From assembly GCA_016935665.1 (NCBI GenBank), contig JAFGQN010000105.1, forward strand, positions 1-64,000: DNA of 64,000 nucleotides. The letters run 5' to 3'. Position numbers and translations under genes: made by a program. This DNA is from Deltaproteobacteria bacterium. GTDB lineage: Bacteria > Myxococcota_A > Polyangia > JAAYKL01. Below, one piece after another: positions 17,024 to 25,999 of the stretch. Below the pieces are notes generated by a model. The model ran no database searches, was not told the origin of the DNA, and saw only the letters and a list, made by a program, of their open reading frames with translations. Every line of letters starts with the position of its first letter. The stretch's first letter is position 1.

Positions 17024-17572
17024 ATGACAGAGAAAGCGTTCGATGCCGCGGGGTACATTCAGATAAACTTGAAGTCGGGAACTATTCAGAATCGCATGGA
17101 AAAGAACATGGCGTTAATTCCTTTGGAATTGTTCAAAGCTATTCCGGCTTCTGAGGATGTAAGATCGATGGCCTGGGGGTGGGGAAAAGAACGGGGTAGT
17201 GTATTCAAGGATACTATGGATATTGCGCAAATCAGTATGGATGTACTTTCGGAACACATGCAGGGAGAAATAGCGCTGATTGGCGCGGGTAGTACAGAAA
17301 TTGATGTGTATGGAGACGCTTTTATGCTCCAGATTACTGGGAATACATTTATGCCGGACTCCTTTGGGTTTATGCTCGAAGGATATGTTGCCGGATATAT
17401 CAGCGCCGTGTCTTCGGCTCATTTCGACGCTGTATCTAAACCGGATGCGTCAAACCGTTTGACCATATTTCTGGGCAATTCAGAAGCTGTGAAAAAAGTA
17501 AAAGAATTGCTGCAGAAAAAAGCAACCATTGCCGACGCGGTGGCTCAGTTGCACAGAGAGGTGGCCAAATGA
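17024..17572 (+). CDS. Uncharacterised protein, first gene of a two-gene operon
   Basis: A 182-residue soluble protein with no signal peptide, starting at an ATG after AAGGA. The centre (ISMDVLSEHMQGEIALIGAG, then EIDVYGDAFMLQITGN) suggests an alpha/beta domain, ending with a Lys-rich helix (AVKKVKELLQKKATIADAV). No family was recognised. Its stop overlaps the start of the next gene by four bases (ATGA), so the two products are probably made in fixed ratio and may interact. Confidence 0.75.
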   Translation: MTEKAFDAAGYIQINLKSGTIQNRMEKNMALIPLELFKAIPASEDVRSMAWGWGKERGSVFKDTMDIAQISMDVLSEHMQGEIALIGAGSTEIDVYGDAFMLQITGNTFMPDSFGFMLEGYVAGYISAVSSAHFDAVSKPDASNRLTIFLGNSEAVKKVKELLQKKATIADAVAQLHREVAK

Positions 17573-18501
17573 ATCAACAGGTGGAACTGCTACAGGATTT
17601 GCTGGCGCGGGTGCAGCGGAATCGCGCTCGAATGTCTGGAATTGCGCAGAGTGAACGAACGTTAGCTTTCAAAGTTACTGATGCTCCAATTGAGCCAGAA
17701 TCAACAATCGAGTTGTCACCACGGAAAGCTGTGGCACCGCAAGTTGACGGCGGTGAGGAGATTATCGATTTAGTTCATCCAACAAGTATTCCGCCAGCCG
17801 TTGCCGAAGTAAAACCGGAAGATGATTTTTCATCGGTTGTCCCACAAACTGAGAAATTTGCTACCACTGGATCTCTCGACAAAAGAGACCTCGCAGAAGC
17901 ACTTCCTCCGTCAATGGCGCCAGCGCCAGCCGCATCTCATGTGGATAAGTTAGAAGATGATTTTTCATCCGTCGCACCCGTTTCCATAGCACCACCAGCC
18001 GCAACTGGGAGCTCTTACAGTAGCGAAGACGATTTTTCATCCGTTGCTCCAGTGTCCGTCGTGCCTTCGGCTCCCCACGTTGTTGAATCGACAGGATTCA
18101 ATAAGACAATGGACGCGCCTGCTGAAACGCGGTTAGCTGGTGAGCCTGCTGAAAAGACCGATGGAACGCTTGAATTGGTTTCGATTTCTGCAGCGCCGGT
18201 TACCAAACCAAGGGATGAGGATGAGCTGGAAGAAATCGTCAATACGGACACTGCATCCAAATATCCAGCCATGCCGGCCGAAATGGAATATCGAACTTCT
18301 GAATCGGCCGGTCATGAGGACAAAACTGTTGTGGCTCGCGTATCGTTTTTGTCAACGGAGCCCCCTGAACAGCGCACATTTCAAAAAACAGCCCGTGCTT
18401 CAGATGATGTTGTTGTAGTAACTGACAAATCATCCACAGCAAAACTATGGACAGTGGATGCTGTTCTCCAACGTGCATTGGGGTTTGCAAAGAAGTCCTG
18501 A
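17569..18501 (+). CDS. Uncharacterised, largely disordered protein with EDDFSSV repeats
   Basis: 310 residues. A short N-terminal helix (VELLQDLLARVQRNRARM) is followed by a long Pro/Ala/Ser/Glu-rich, probably disordered region. The motif EDDFSSV[AV]P occurs three times, starting near residues 84, 129 and 153, and looks like a short linear docking motif. The C-terminal helix (LWTVDAVLQRALGFAKKS) may be a second binding element. It is translationally coupled (ATGA overlap) to the upstream gene. No family was recognised; a multivalent scaffold partner is one possible role, by inference. Confidence 0.75.
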   Translation: MNQQVELLQDLLARVQRNRARMSGIAQSERTLAFKVTDAPIEPESTIELSPRKAVAPQVDGGEEIIDLVHPTSIPPAVAEVKPEDDFSSVVPQTEKFATTGSLDKRDLAEALPPSMAPAPAASHVDKLEDDFSSVAPVSIAPPAATGSSYSSEDDFSSVAPVSVVPSAPHVVESTGFNKTMDAPAETRLAGEPAEKTDGTLELVSISAAPVTKPRDEDELEEIVNTDTASKYPAMPAEMEYRTSESAGHEDKTVVARVSFLSTEPPEQRTFQKTARASDDVVVVTDKSSTAKLWTVDAVLQRALGFAKKS

Positions 18502-18506
18502 GGCCA

Positions 18507-18536
18507 TTGTATTCTTCTTCCTGGTCATCGTATTAT
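18507..18536 (+). promoter_or_regulatory. Possible coaX promoter
   Basis: TTGTAT (18507-18512), an 18-base spacer, TATTAT (18531-18536), about 180 bases before coaX. Confidence 0.35.
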
Positions 18537-18718
18537 TTTTTCTTTATAGTAATGAAAAGTTGAATTTGTTAATACAAAATGGCGGAGGAGGGCGAAACGA
18601 TTTTTGTGAAGCGTTTTTCCTATCGGATATTGACGTTATTTTTGTTTTTCCCATCCTGAATTGAGAATGGAATCAATGAGACACTGTTTCTTCCAGGGTG
18701 GAAGATTGGAGATGATGA

Positions 18719-19483
18719 ATGCTGCTTGTCGCAGATGTTGGAAACACTCATACTGTACTTGGTCTTTATGACGCCGAGAATTTGCTTTTTAAATGGAATG
18801 TGCAGACATCCCGTGAACGCACCAGTGATGAATGGGGACTTGTATTTAGATCGTTTTTCGAGTTGGCCAACCTAAAACTGGACCAGGTTCATGGTTTTGC
18901 CATGTGCTCTGTGGTACCCCCGGCGGTCCATAGTCTGAAGCATGGCGCGCGAAAATATCTTAAAACAGAGCCGTTAATCGTGGGACCAGGCGTTAAAACG
19001 GGATTGTCAATCCGTTACGAGAATCCAAGGGAAGTCGGCGCCGATCGCGTTGTGAACGCTGTGGCAGGATTGGAGAAGTTTCCCGGGGCATCCATTATTG
19101 TCGATTTTGGTACAGCCACGACATTTGACTGTCTATCTTCTAAAGGAGAGTATCTGGGCGGGATTATTTGTCCTGGAATCGGTATCTCGCTGGAAGCACT
19201 CGTAAACAGGACGTCCAAACTACCAAAGGTTGAAATCTCAAAACCAACAAGTGTTATCGGCCGAAATACAGAGCAATCGATGCAGTCCGGGATCCTTTTT
19301 GGTTATGCATCAATGGTTGATGGTTTAGTTGCGAAAATAAAAGCTGAAATGGGTGATGACGTCCAAACCATCGCGACTGGTGGGTTGTCAGCAGTGATTG
19401 CGGGCGAAGCCACTTCTCTCATGTATCATGAACCCAATCTCACTCTTGATGGTCTTCGTATTATCTACGAGAAGAATCGCTAG
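18719..19483 (+). CDS. coaX: Type III pantothenate kinase
   Basis: Catalyses the first committed step of coenzyme A synthesis (pantothenate to 4'-phosphopantothenate). Acetate-kinase-like (ASKHA) fold with phosphate loop VADVGNTHT at residues 4-12, GADRVVNA near 100, DFGTATTFD near 123 and GGIICPGI. 254 residues is the usual size. CoaX enzymes need a monovalent cation and are not feedback-inhibited by CoA. A GGAGATG site lies just before the ATG. It stands alone, convergent with the large TPR gene. Confidence 0.95.
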   Translation: MLLVADVGNTHTVLGLYDAENLLFKWNVQTSRERTSDEWGLVFRSFFELANLKLDQVHGFAMCSVVPPAVHSLKHGARKYLKTEPLIVGPGVKTGLSIRYENPREVGADRVVNAVAGLEKFPGASIIVDFGTATTFDCLSSKGEYLGGIICPGIGISLEALVNRTSKLPKVEISKPTSVIGRNTEQSMQSGILFGYASMVDGLVAKIKAEMGDDVQTIATGGLSAVIAGEATSLMYHEPNLTLDGLRIIYEKNR

Positions 19484-19671
19484 TTTTATCTTTCCTTAAA
19501 AATTGGCGAGCGAATTTTAACAACGATTTGCATGTTGGGTTTGTGTTTACACTGATGCAAAAACACAGCATACACGTTGATCTAATGTGTAGCATATGGG
19601 TGGGGTGGATGAGCAAAGATGTTTAACTGAGATTTGATGAGAGGAACTGTGTTGAATCAGATGAATTTGGT

Positions 19672-22600
19672 TTAGCCAGCCTGCAGAGCGATGCCGAGTT
19701 TCTTTCGAAGTTCGAAGTGCTCATTGGACACCATGAACAAGGAGAGTTCTTTGATGCGCTCGGCACGCTCTTTTTCATCTTCAATCTGTGATTCAATAAT
19801 CCGCATGGCGATGGCAATATCGCCACAGAGGATTAGGCCCGCACGGTCTCCAGTATAGTCGACAGAACGGGCCCATTTCTTCACGTTGACATCTGCGGCC
19901 TGAGACATAAATGACTGCACGTAACCTTGCAGTTTCTCCGACTCCTGTAGATTGAGGTTATTGCGAATCGGTGCAAGCTTTTCGTTTACAGCAGCAATCT
20001 GATTGTTTGGAACGGGCAGTTGCGGAACAAATACCTTTATTGCGGCCAGTAGCCAGGCCGATAGTTCTGTTCCGGATTTGAGTATCTGTTTGGCAAACAA
20101 ACCTGGGCGCAACAACGTGAGTTGTTGTCCAAGTCGGAACGCCAGTCCCAGGTAATCCCGCATTTCAGCAGCGTCCGCACCAGCGATCAGAACAGGCGGG
20201 TTGGTCTCCACAACTCCAAACCCCTGCTGATCGGGTTGATAGAAAAGCGGCATAACTGGAACGCTGGTAACACCAATACCAAAATTCAAAAGTTTGGAGA
20301 ATTCTGACGGATCCGTTGTCACGTCGACCGCTGCGGCGGGGTTCAGTCCGGTGTTCGTCAGTGGTGTACATTTTGCCTGAGCGATGGTTGGCAAAATTAC
20401 GGAATAGATATTTGAAATATCCATATTCATGTCTTTGTGAACGAGCAGTTTGACCCATTTGTCATCAGACAGGGTATCTGCGATGGGGGGATATCCTTCG
20501 GACAGATAGTCCTTATAATATGAACGTTCTTCGGGACTGGCCTGATTCAACAGCGATAACATTGCTGCGGAACACCACGCCATATCCGGTTCCTGGGCTG
20601 CCGAGGAGATACGATACAGCATTCGATAGGAGTCTGTTCTGGTGGGATTAGCGCGTAGCAGTTTATGATGTGTCGCGATTGCCTTGTCTTTTACTTTGGT
20701 ATTCCAACTGTAAAGCTCGACCAGCTTTTCTGCCCACTCAAGGTTGGCAGCATCGATTTTGCTCATGGTTTCGAAGAGTGTGATCGCATCGGACTCGCGG
20801 TCCAGCTTCGTCATGTATAAATCCGCAAGCGGTTTAAAAACGGCAATTTTGTCTTCTGTCGGCGCATTTCCGGGGAGAGCGGCGATTTGCGCTTTATAAA
20901 CTTTTTCCAGACCTTCCCAGTCTTTTTGTTCGGTAAGTACCTGGACCAATGCATTTTTGGCATCATCCAAACCGGGATCATGTTGCAACGCTTTGTTGAA
21001 ATATTCAATTGCCTTATCCAGTTCGCGTAACTCCCGTCGGTACACTTTTGCGACTGTGAGGTAGTATCGGGAGAGTTGAGCGTCGTCGCAGATAAGGGAT
21101 GCTATCTGAAGAATGACAGATACCACATCTCTAAATTTCTTAGCGGCATAATGCATTTTGAGCAATTCACCGAGGATGTCGCGATTTTTTGGATCCTGCT
21201 CAAGAGCACTTTTAAGTAACGCAGACGCGCCATCGGGATTGCGCAGTTTCTCAAACAGCAGCAATGCCGTGCTGCGAATGATTCCCAGCCAGCGGTCATC
21301 TTTGGCATTAATCGACTCCAGGACCTTCTGACGTGCTTCCACTGCACCGCGGTAATCCTTGCGCTGTTCGAGTACGTCAGACAGTAAAATGCGTGCCTCG
21401 AGATTGTCTGCGGCCATCACAGTAGCTTGCCTTGCCATCTTTGCAGCGTCGTCGAATTGTTCACAACCAAACGCCGCACGGCCGCGTTTTACGAGAAGCT
21501 CAAGGCGTGTGTCATTGTCGATATCCGTGCCCAGTTCCGCCGCATATCTGTCGAACTGTTCTCGCGCCAGTTCCCATTCCTCCATATCCAACGCCGCATC
21601 TCCCAGTTTTTTCATCAAAGCGGGTTCGTTTGCGAGTTCCGCCGCCTTTTTAAACAGTTCCAGGGCACGTTCTTTACGGTCTACGTTTAAGTACGCTTCA
21701 CCGGCGAAGCTGAAGAGTTCCAGTTGACCCTCGCGTGTCAATGCTGCGGCGGAAGGAATCCAACGCTCGTATATACTGATGGCTTGTTCCCATTTGGACT
21801 GCTTGCGGTACAATCCAGCAAGCTTATCGCTGGCCACCAGATTGGATTTGTCCACACTGATAGCCTGTTCCAGATATTGCATCGCGACATCTTCATCCTG
21901 AATATTTTCCAGGGCAATGATTCCCATGCGGCAGAAGATAGCGGCTCGGGATTCTGAGCCGGAAACAAGGTCAATTTTTCTGGCATAGGTTTCAAGCGCA
22001 CCTGCATAATCGCCCTTGGCCACCTGAATTTCTGCAAATTCGGTGATGACATCCACATTATCCGGTGCCAGCTCTTTGGCTTTGGACAGAGTGGATTCCG
22101 CTTTGAGTACATTGTTGAGTTTGTTGAGTTGGAAGCTGGCAAGGATAACCATTATATCTACTTTGGATTCTATATCCTCTGCATCTTCCAGCATCTTGTA
22201 ATATGTTTTTTCAGCAGCTTCAAATTCTCCCAGCTCGATTTGAGAGCGTACGATTTGCGAGAGAACCGTGCCACCGCCACCCAGCTCTGCCAACTCATTG
22301 ACCGCTTTTGTTGCCAGTTCTGAATCATTCAGTTTTTCTTTAATGATATCGACGCGCTCTTTCAGCAGTTGGCGTTTTTCATCTTCATTGGTACAGAGGG
22401 TTGCGCGCATGTTGAGTATTTGTTCCAATCGTGCAAAATTCTCGACTTTGCGATGCAACCGGCAAAGACCGTCGAGGGCGGCAATGCTCTCGGATTCGAG
22501 GCGGATGACCGATTCAAGAGTTTCAATTGCCAACTCGATTTCCTTGAATTCGGTTTCGTATATACCGGCCAATTCCAGTTGCAGCTGTATTTTCTGATTG

Positions 22601-24954
22601 GCGGTTTCTGCCAGTGCCAGTTGTTTTTCCAGAGCCATGCGCAGCCCTGAATAATCTCCTAAAGACTTGCAGACACGCTCCAGCCCTTTTAAGGCATCCA
22701 GGTGATCAAACTCTGCGGCAGCTTTGTAGTGTGCTGCAGCTGTTTTGACATCGTGCAGATGAGTTTCGTATATCTCGCCCAATTTGTTGCGCTGGTCGCT
22801 TTGAGCCGCACCTTCTCCCATGGATTTGACGGATTCTTCGAGCGTGGCTGCCAGATTGCCAAAGTCCCCCGTGCTCTCATAAATTTTTATCAGAAGGGAG
22901 GACGCGCGCGTATTGCCTGGATCTTCGTGCAATACATTGGAAAGGATTTCCTGTGCCCCGGGGGCTTGTCCGAGTTTTTCAAAATATACAGCAGCCAGTT
23001 CACACATATACTTTCGTTTGGCTTCCGGAATCGACTCGGATTCCGCGCGTTGTGCCAGAACCTGTGAAAGTTCCATCCATTGCCCGGCGCTTCGGTAAAG
23101 TGAACAGATGGCATCCAATGCATCTTCGTTGGACGGATCGTACGCGATTACTTTCTGGTAGCAGCTCAATGCAACAGAGGGCTGATTGAGGATGTTCTGA
23201 TACCATGCAGCCAATTTCTGATAGTGAAAAACAGAAGCTTCCGCATTTCCGGCAGCTTCTGCAGCATTAGCGGCATTCCCAGTGGCTTCAATGAGCTCCT
23301 GCATGCGCCCTTCTTTCTGGCCGGTTTTTTCCAGGATCGGGAGAATTTCTTTATCTCGTTCGCTGCCGGAAAGACAGGCCAGATAATAGTCGAATGCCTT
23401 GGCCGGGTCGCCCGCTTCTTTGGCAAGGGTCCTGGCCATGGTTAACAGAAGTTCAATTCGTTCTTCTGCATCCTGTGCTGCTTCAACGCGGCTGCCCAAC
23501 AGTTCCATGGCCAAATCAAAATTCCCCAGTTTTTTCTGCACGGCGACTCGCGCATCAAAAATTTCGGCGTCGTCGGGATGACTTTGTGCCAGTTCTTCGT
23601 AGATGGCGGATGCCACATCGTATGTCCTTGCCTTTTTGAAGGCGTTATCCGCAGCCGTTTTCAGAAGGCTGAGTGAGAGATCTGAATCGGCATTTACAGC
23701 GGCATCCCGCAGCGCCTGCACAGCGATACTATATGCATTGTACGCATCTGCAGCATCCAACAGGTCCGAAAGCGCCTGCGGATCTGCTGGATTGGCCATG
23801 AAGCTGTTGTACTCGTCGGCAATGTCTTCCATTGTGCCGGTTTGCACCAACTGATTGGCGAATGTCTCGATGTCTTCGCGGGCTTCACCAATCAGGCGCT
23901 TTAGCGCGGCGACATCTTTGGGCCGTTCGGTCACGTTGACACTGGTTAGTGCATTTACGAGGGCAACCACCTTGTCCGGGAGGAGTTCGTCCGTTGCATC
24001 TTCAACCGGTTGGCGTGAGTTCGAAATATGGGCACCTGCAATTTCAATTGCTTTGCGACCAGAAAAGGCATGTTTTCCGGTCAGCAGGAAGAAGAGCGTG
24101 CATCCCAGTGCGTAAAAATCCGTTGCAGTACTGGCTTGTGCACCTTCGAACAACTCCGGCGCCATGTATGCGGACTGATTGATCCCGTGTACCCAGCCGG
24201 AAGAAATGGTAAATTTGTCGAACCCGGTGGCAATGGTTTTCACTTCCAAAATAGCATCGGTATCTTCCACCCAGAATTGATCGGGTCGGATATCTCCATG
24301 CAGCAACGCATGTTCATCAAGTGTTGTCAGAATATTTAGTATGCCTTCCAGCACATCCATTGCTGCGGTGGGCGCCAGTGGAGCGATGGTGTTCATTCTG
24401 TTTCCGTTCAGCGGTTTCATTATCACATAGGGACGCCCGTCGGAAAACGTCCCCATTTCCCGTGTTTCTGCCAGGAACGGAACATTCAGCGATTCCAGTA
24501 ATTTGAACTGCATCAGAAATCGCTGTGATACCTCGGGGGACGCAATGTGATGTGCATGAATAACCAGTAGAATCAGTGTCGCATCCTCTTCGCCCTCCAT
24601 TGAACAGTTATATAAACTGTACACATCATCAGATTCGATTTTGTCGGAAATGATATACCCTTCCAGCTCATTTCTGTTCACACTCATTCCTGATTGAATT
24701 CCGGCATATACGTGTTTCAATCGGGCATCCGTCATACCTTTTTTCTCGAACTGAATCGCGTCTGCAAGCGCCTCGACCATATTGTTCTCGTCGCACCAAT
24801 CCACCAGCTGTCGTGCGAACACTGCTTTGTTCTCGTTCGCAATATTGAGCTGCTCAACGTCAATGGTCAGCCAGGTGTTACAGAATGTCGTTAGCGCGTC
24901 TGTCGAAAATAGTCGTTCGAGTTCGCCTCTCAGAATGTTCAAAGAAGGTTTCAT
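19672..24954 (-). CDS. Giant pseudokinase-TPR protein with an N-terminal helical domain
   Basis: 1760 residues, no signal peptide; ATG after GGGAG. Residues 1-85 form a helical module resembling bacterial effector-associated domains (LERLF, then VDWCDENNMVEALADAI). Residues about 100-370 have a protein-kinase fold but degenerate catalysis. No lysine is seen in the VAIK position, the catalytic loop reads HGDIRPDQ (219-226, Asn replaced by Gln), and DFG is GFD (244-246). APE is kept at 265-267. The remaining about 1300 residues are TPR-like helical pairs (for example VALSCYQKVIAYDPSNEDAL and KAIEYFNKALQHDPGLDDA), followed by a C-terminal domain of about 350 residues without recognised family. 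Likely a cytoplasmic scaffold. The effector-domain similarity is by eye only. Confidence 0.85.
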   Translation of the reverse strand: MKPSLNILRGELERLFSTDALTTFCNTWLTIDVEQLNIANENKAVFARQLVDWCDENNMVEALADAIQFEKKGMTDARLKHVYAGIQSGMSVNRNELEGYIISDKIESDDVYSLYNCSMEGEEDATLILLVIHAHHIASPEVSQRFLMQFKLLESLNVPFLAETREMGTFSDGRPYVIMKPLNGNRMNTIAPLAPTAAMDVLEGILNILTTLDEHALLHGDIRPDQFWVEDTDAILEVKTIATGFDKFTISSGWVHGINQSAYMAPELFEGAQASTATDFYALGCTLFFLLTGKHAFSGRKAIEIAGAHISNSRQPVEDATDELLPDKVVALVNALTSVNVTERPKDVAALKRLIGEAREDIETFANQLVQTGTMEDIADEYNSFMANPADPQALSDLLDAADAYNAYSIAVQALRDAAVNADSDLSLSLLKTAADNAFKKARTYDVASAIYEELAQSHPDDAEIFDARVAVQKKLGNFDLAMELLGSRVEAAQDAEERIELLLTMARTLAKEAGDPAKAFDYYLACLSGSERDKEILPILEKTGQKEGRMQELIEATGNAANAAEAAGNAEASVFHYQKLAAWYQNILNQPSVALSCYQKVIAYDPSNEDALDAICSLYRSAGQWMELSQVLAQRAESESIPEAKRKYMCELAAVYFEKLGQAPGAQEILSNVLHEDPGNTRASSLLIKIYESTGDFGNLAATLEESVKSMGEGAAQSDQRNKLGEIYETHLHDVKTAAAHYKAAAEFDHLDALKGLERVCKSLGDYSGLRMALEKQLALAETANQKIQLQLELAGIYETEFKEIELAIETLESVIRLESESIAALDGLCRLHRKVENFARLEQILNMRATLCTNEDEKRQLLKERVDIIKEKLNDSELATKAVNELAELGGGGTVLSQIVRSQIELGEFEAAEKTYYKMLEDAEDIESKVDIMVILASFQLNKLNNVLKAESTLSKAKELAPDNVDVITEFAEIQVAKGDYAGALETYARKIDLVSGSESRAAIFCRMGIIALENIQDEDVAMQYLEQAISVDKSNLVASDKLAGLYRKQSKWEQAISIYERWIPSAAALTREGQLELFSFAGEAYLNVDRKERALELFKKAAELANEPALMKKLGDAALDMEEWELAREQFDRYAAELGTDIDNDTRLELLVKRGRAAFGCEQFDDAAKMARQATVMAADNLEARILLSDVLEQRKDYRGAVEARQKVLESINAKDDRWLGIIRSTALLLFEKLRNPDGASALLKSALEQDPKNRDILGELLKMHYAAKKFRDVVSVILQIASLICDDAQLSRYYLTVAKVYRRELRELDKAIEYFNKALQHDPGLDDAKNALVQVLTEQKDWEGLEKVYKAQIAALPGNAPTEDKIAVFKPLADLYMTKLDRESDAITLFETMSKIDAANLEWAEKLVELYSWNTKVKDKAIATHHKLLRANPTRTDSYRMLYRISSAAQEPDMAWCSAAMLSLLNQASPEERSYYKDYLSEGYPPIADTLSDDKWVKLLVHKDMNMDISNIYSVILPTIAQAKCTPLTNTGLNPAAAVDVTTDPSEFSKLLNFGIGVTSVPVMPLFYQPDQQGFGVVETNPPVLIAGADAAEMRDYLGLAFRLGQQLTLLRPGLFAKQILKSGTELSAWLLAAIKVFVPQLPVPNNQIAAVNEKLAPIRNNLNLQESEKLQGYVQSFMSQAADVNVKKWARSVDYTGDRAGLILCGDIAIAMRIIESQIEDEKERAERIKELSLFMVSNEHFELRKKLGIALQAG

Positions 24955-25171
24955 TTCTGTCTCCCGTTATAAAATTTCTGCCTGTTTCGCGTTACTATGC
25001 ATAAAAAAGTGCGGCAATTATAAGGGAAGTTTCCTTGTTCGCATACCTTCGTTTTCACTTTTTTAAGCAGTCATTCCACGCAATTGACAGGTTTATTGTG
25101 CGAAACATCGGAAAGTTGAAACGATATTGCAGAAATGCGCTGTGGGTAAAAGTTGGCGAAATATCTGGATA

Positions 25172-25762
25172 TTATTCCGTTTGGTTCAACCGGCGGCGTA
25201 AACGACTTAAAGGTTCCCCTCCCAGTTTCCCCGAAACCGACAGCCATTTTTGAGCAGCCTTGATTTCCACGCGTGTGCGCTCCATGAATGCGTCCAGCAA
25301 TACCATGGCAAAATCGGCCAGATCGACCAGATGGCGCAGCTGTGTGAGCTGTTCATTCAGCTCGTTTTCACCCAACTCTGATTCGGTGGCCTGCATCATG
25401 GACAGCGACTCTTTCAATGCGGCGATTGGACGGGCCAACTGGTTTTTGGCCCGCTCGCGAAATATGCGCCGAACCAGTGGCCACATCTCGGTTTCCGCCC
25501 GATAGTAGAAACGCCTGCTGCGGCTGCGGGCGCCTCGATGTATAATTCCGACATCCATCAGTTCCCCAATTGCCATGCTCACCCCTCCGGCGCTCATGGA
25601 CAACTTTTCGGCAATTGCCTCTGCGCTTTGTGGCGAATTGGAAAGATAGAGGTATGCCCAGATTCTTCCGGATGTGGCCTTTAAGCCCACGGTGGCAAAC
25701 AAATCACCAACCGCTTTGGTGGCGAGCAATACAGGGGCCTCGAGTGCTTCAACATGTTTCAT
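25172..25762 (-). CDS. GbsR/MarR-family transcriptional regulator
   Basis: 196 residues with an N-terminal winged helix. The segment VGLKATSGRIWAYLYLSNSP followed by IAEKLSMSAGGVSMAIGEL and GIIHRGARSRSRRFYYRAE matches the GbsR-like branch of MarR regulators. A long helical C-terminal half probably dimerises. GbsR relatives repress osmoprotectant genes, but here the targets are unknown. The start is the ATG at 25762. Downstream on the same strand is the pseudokinase-TPR gene (217-base gap); upstream, across a region with a strong palindrome, is divergent prfC. Confidence 0.85.
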   Translation of the reverse strand: MKHVEALEAPVLLATKAVGDLFATVGLKATSGRIWAYLYLSNSPQSAEAIAEKLSMSAGGVSMAIGELMDVGIIHRGARSRSRRFYYRAETEMWPLVRRIFRERAKNQLARPIAALKESLSMMQATESELGENELNEQLTQLRHLVDLADFAMVLLDAFMERTRVEIKAAQKWLSVSGKLGGEPLSRLRRRLNQTE

Positions 25763-25838
25763 CGCAATTCAGCTTCAAACTTCTTCACATTGTTGTCAAG
25801 CATCTCACTGCGCGCACCTGAAATATGATTGATCACCT

Positions 25839-25858
25839 GCTTTGGCAGGGGCCAAAGC
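25839..25858. promoter_or_regulatory. Perfect 8-base-arm palindrome between the regulator and prfC
   Basis: Arms GCTTTGGC and GCCAAAGC around AGGG. It is placed 77 bases upstream of the GbsR-like start and 141 bases before prfC, without a T-run, so an operator (perhaps autoregulatory) is more likely than a terminator. Confidence 0.45.
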
Positions 25859-25999
25859 GCGTCGCCTGTACAAAGATGGTGCACTTATTGATATTGGAGA
25901 CAGATGTTTTCCAGGCACTGAATATACTAATGTGAAAAAGCGCAGTGGTCGCTGGATCCTATGGACAAATCGAGTGCCCCGTGATAGTTCGGCGGCGTT

